This document shows positions 61,046-64,000 of a DNA stretch of 64,000 nt, one piece after another; the first letter of the stretch is position 1, and each line of letters starts with the position of its first letter. A program made the translations under genes and the position numbers. This DNA comes from Glossina fuscipes. Its lineage: Eukaryota; Arthropoda; Insecta; Diptera; Glossinidae. The stretch is taken from the NCBI RefSeq assembly GCF_014805625.2, contig NW_023998415.1, positions 49,493,729-49,557,728 on the forward strand, read 5' to 3'. The notes beneath the pieces are model-generated. The model was not told the DNA's origin. It did no database searches and saw only the letters and a list, made by a program, of their open reading frames with translations.

Positions 61046-62555
61046 GATGGCTGCGTAAAATTGAAACTATTGCCTCTGATATTATCGATATGCAGTTTTC
61101 TATGAATTTTTTTGAAAATCTGTCGTTTTTTCTTGGTCTGTCTGCCAGTTAGTTTGATTGCTCTACTTCTTTTTTTTTTTCTAAACTGTATTAAATTGCT
61201 TAAGGAAATGATAGACGGAAATAGTTGCTAGAATTTGTGGGAGTAACATTTTTTTAAAAAAAGAAAACTTCTTTTATCTCATTTCCATAGAAGAAAGCAA
61301 TTTAAGCTAAAATCAAATTAAATTTTAAAAGACGAAATTCTTTCCTTCTTGTTTTTTATTTATTTTTTTTTTATTAAATATACAAGTTTTAAAGAAATAA
61401 TAATAAAAGCTTTAATAAATTAAGAAACTATTGCACTCTCCTTGTATCGGCATAAGTAGCCGACTAGGTAAGAATCGCGACCAACAAGTACGAATTTCCG
61501 CTTGGTCAAATCGCCGTGCGGCAAAATGTACTTCGCTGATAGCTTTAGTGAGCGATCGGCCGATAAAGGCACTCATGCCCATTAGACTGCGGCCATTATC
61601 TTCCTATTTTCTTCTTTCTTTCTCTCGCTCCTCAATTTTTTCTGGCCGTCATCACGTTACACGACTAGGAGACGTCCCCTGAGTGATTGGTCATATCAAA
61701 AAAAAAAAAACATATATATATATAATTCATACACACTTTTGCACAGTCTGAAACGCTTGAATTATGAATGTTCCAGATGTCTACCATTTCCACGATTTCC
61801 GTGACGATAATAAATGCCTTGATTTTGCTGTTATTCATCGCAACCATCCAGTAAACCAACTCTCTCTCATGGTTTAGCGAGCTTTAGTAATACGAATGAA
61901 TACAATTTATTCGCTTTGATTATATTTGTGCAGAATAATAAGCTTTAGAAATAACATAAACAATCTTCATTGCGGTTATTCGAAAAAGGAAATGAGGTGA
62001 TTTGATAGTCTCCTCTCTAGTTAGCCCGCTCTGGTAGCAAAAATTAATTTATTACTATTATATTAAGCGAGATCGTTCAGCCTTTAATGGGAATAAAGGA
62101 GAGCAGAACAGAGATCTAAGTAATTTGAGCTCTCGCAATTTCTGCAGTGTATTGTAATCCCCTTAAACAGGGATAGCTAGCAAATCTTAAGGAGCCATTT
62201 CCATGGATCATTTTCTAACTTCGATTTCAACTGAATTTTATTCCTCGACATTTGAATCAACTTCTCCGTTTGAATTTTGAAACTTGATTTCTCGTGTTCC
62301 AAGATCCTGCATTGTAAATGTTCGCACGTGGTCTCTGCTTGAAAATTCGAAAAATTGACGACACACTTGCTAACAAACTGAGAAAGGCGAACATTGTTCA
62401 AATATCTAAGACTTTTGCTGCATTCTTCATTTGGTTTTCACCAAAAAAGTTATCCCTTTTGCAATATTGACTTGTTCTATCACCCATGCTTATATATATT
62501 TGGAAATATATGTATTGGGAAACGTTAACTACATCGCCAACAAAAGCAAAACCAT
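59833..62555. other. AT-rich non-coding stretch
   Basis: T tracts at 59,833-59,850 and 60,050-60,064. (TA)n at 60,979-61,036. A GC-richer patch at 61,431-61,682 is unclassified. Low-complexity Lys/Phe frames near 60,030-60,390 are not genes. Confidence 0.55.
60979..61036. repeat. (TA)n microsatellite
   Basis: About 58 bp of TA with a few CA interruptions. Confidence 0.9.
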
Positions 62556-62559
62556 CTTC

Positions 62560-63345
62560 AGTTTAACCCTACTCTGTGGGTCTGCCAGCGTTGGATTGCA
62601 GTGTTCAGGAGCAATCTGTATAGCGCCTTGAAAAGTGTATTCGACTCTCCCACTGTCGCACGCGCTTACATTACATTTTCGGATGTAGGTCGACATAGAA
62701 ATTCAAAATATATCTTGGAGCCTCCATCCTGATGACAACATTCCTAATGCACCCGCACTCAAGTATATTAAACGCATTTTTAATATTATGCATGACCACG
62801 ACGTAATATCCGTTAGCGTCTTATTTTCTCACAGCGTTCTTCTGCTATGGCCATTGCTGCCAGACTTCTCATTTGTTTAAAGGCATTTAGAGTGAATCGC
62901 CCCTATCCGAATCCTTGATTTATATCTGATAAAACGCCGCCTTCTTTTGCTAATGTCAGAAGGCGATTATATATACAGTTCTCTCTAGTATCTTGCCGAT
63001 CACGTCAAGAACATCCGCTGGTATAAAAACTATTCTACGCTTTTATATAAGAACTAATCTTTCACATTTCGATAAATGAACAATTTTTCAAGGCACTTTC
63101 GATACGTCTTCATGAAGACGTTGGGTCTCTCTCAAATTACCACTTTCAATGTCCATCTGGATCCCAAGTTTTTTTTATTATCTGTCTTCCGACAAGCTAT
63201 CAGCAGCCCCCCCCGTCTATTGATTGATGTGATTGGTTTTTATTGCCGGTTCGAGCTTCTTCGCCGTAAACACTGCTGTCAAAGTCCTATAGAACACAAC
63301 GGAACAGTCTGTCTACGGCATTCCATAGCCTTTTGTCTTTCGTTG
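62560..63345 (-). pseudogene. reverse-transcriptase domain remnant of a non-LTR retrotransposon
   Basis: On the minus strand, LDVIGKILERTVY (62,959-63,010 region) is the GKxLERxIYxRL block near the start of the RT domain. It follows a decayed PxxYRPICLL region. Next, NQGFG..RFTLNAF (about 62,880-62,920) corresponds to the QYGFRxGRSTxDAI block. VVVMHNIKNAFN (about 62,765-62,800) is the VTLDVKNAFN palm motif, with the first catalytic aspartate replaced by Asn. RMEAPRYILNFYVDL follows, as in RLGVPRYLLRILRSYL. The YADD region is not readable. Multiple stops and frameshifts are present. The order and wording fit R1/Jockey-type elements; I cannot tell whether it is the family seen at 43.5 kb. Confidence 0.78.
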
Positions 63346-64000
63346 CAATGACAGTATGTATGTGTCTGTGCGTCGGTTTTTAAATGTATTTATTTATGCA
63401 CTTATATAGGCTTGTGTGCGTCGGTACTCTTACTCTTTGTACATTTATATGCTTAAGCGTATAGCAAAATAGCAATAACTACTCACACGCTTTACAAATC
63501 ACATAATCACATTTAATAATTATTTAATAGGTGGCCGCGGTGTCTGATACCGGGAACGATAGATGAAGTAAAAATCACAAAAAACCCCAAAGCATACAAA
63601 ATTGAACAATCAAATTGCTCCGCAAACAAACAAAAAGCAAAAAAAAAAAAAAATGCTGTAGTTTTGAATAATTAAATTTTGCTCTCTGCCCTCCCCCATC
63701 CCCCCCTCTTTCCAACCATCCCCGTCCGACAAACTAACAAATACGATAGATATATAGATGCGTAGAATATTTGTATGTACAGTACACACAGGGATTTGCG
63801 GTTATAGACACCCTGCCATAGCTAGAACGACGAAGCCGAATAAAAATTCAATATTCAAAACTTGATTAACAATATAAAATCGAAATAGATGCACAAATAT
63901 ACATAAAACCAATAACAACAAAAACACTACTTAGAGTAAATACACATACGATACACATACCGGATATATCATTCAACAACACTTGTGTAGACTTAAAATA
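63346..64000. other. AT-rich non-coding stretch
   Basis: Short A and C runs (about 63,641-63,653 and 63,700-63,707). No gene was seen. Confidence 0.55.

Noticed and set aside
1..64000. CRISPR array, bacterial operon, ribosome binding sites, riboswitches
   Set aside because: The DNA is clearly animal (mariner, R1-type LINE, mini-me-like repeats). Regular short repeats are microsatellites, not spacer-separated.

Overview
The window is AT-rich, gene-free DNA from a fly, most likely a brachyceran dipteran (tephritid- or calyptrate-like). Three things point there: decayed mariner transposases, decayed R1-type non-LTR retrotransposons, and many copies of a TTTATACCC-ended repeat carrying GTCY/RGAC microsatellites, which resembles the dipteran mini-me class. 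The species is not identifiable from what I can see. I find no intact protein-coding exon, rRNA, functional tRNA or CRISPR array. The longest open frames are low-complexity (poly-Phe, poly-Lys, poly-Asn) or lie on or against dead transposons.

Layout. 1-7.0 kb is AT-rich with simple repeats. A mariner relic lies at 7.04-7.66 kb and a different mariner lineage at 12.17-12.76 kb. A tRNA-derived SINE lies at 14.13-14.27 kb, with a second copy at 30.56-30.68 kb. From 15 to 25 kb there are mainly microsatellites and one 100-N gap. A 107-bp tandem duplication sits at 25.47 kb. A near-perfect juxtaposed 3'/5' splice site (zero-length exon, recursive-splicing consensus) sits at 28,854/28,855. The GC-rich 3' end of an R1-like LINE is at 29.5-30.1 kb. 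From 35.4 to 38.2 kb there is a full-length mini-me-like element with terminal inverted repeats and a reversed three-unit tandem array. LINE ORF1/ORF2 remains lie at 43.5-44.36 kb and an RT-domain remnant at 62.6-63.3 kb. A second full-length mini-me-like element is at 57.05-57.86 kb, and a second, weaker recursive-splice candidate is at 56,311/56,312.

How the parts fit. The best reading is the interior of a very long intron, or an intergenic desert, of a plus-strand gene. The two better splice-site juxtapositions are both plus-strand. All seven transposon relics whose orientation can be read from coding or tRNA-like sequence lie on the minus strand, as expected if sense insertions in a plus-strand transcription unit were purged. 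This is inference: no flanking exon is visible. The remaining DNA is old repeat turnover. One TIR-bearing non-autonomous element family varies in internal module number (two units in the full-length copies, three in the reversed array), and a second dispersed family (B) has several partial copies.
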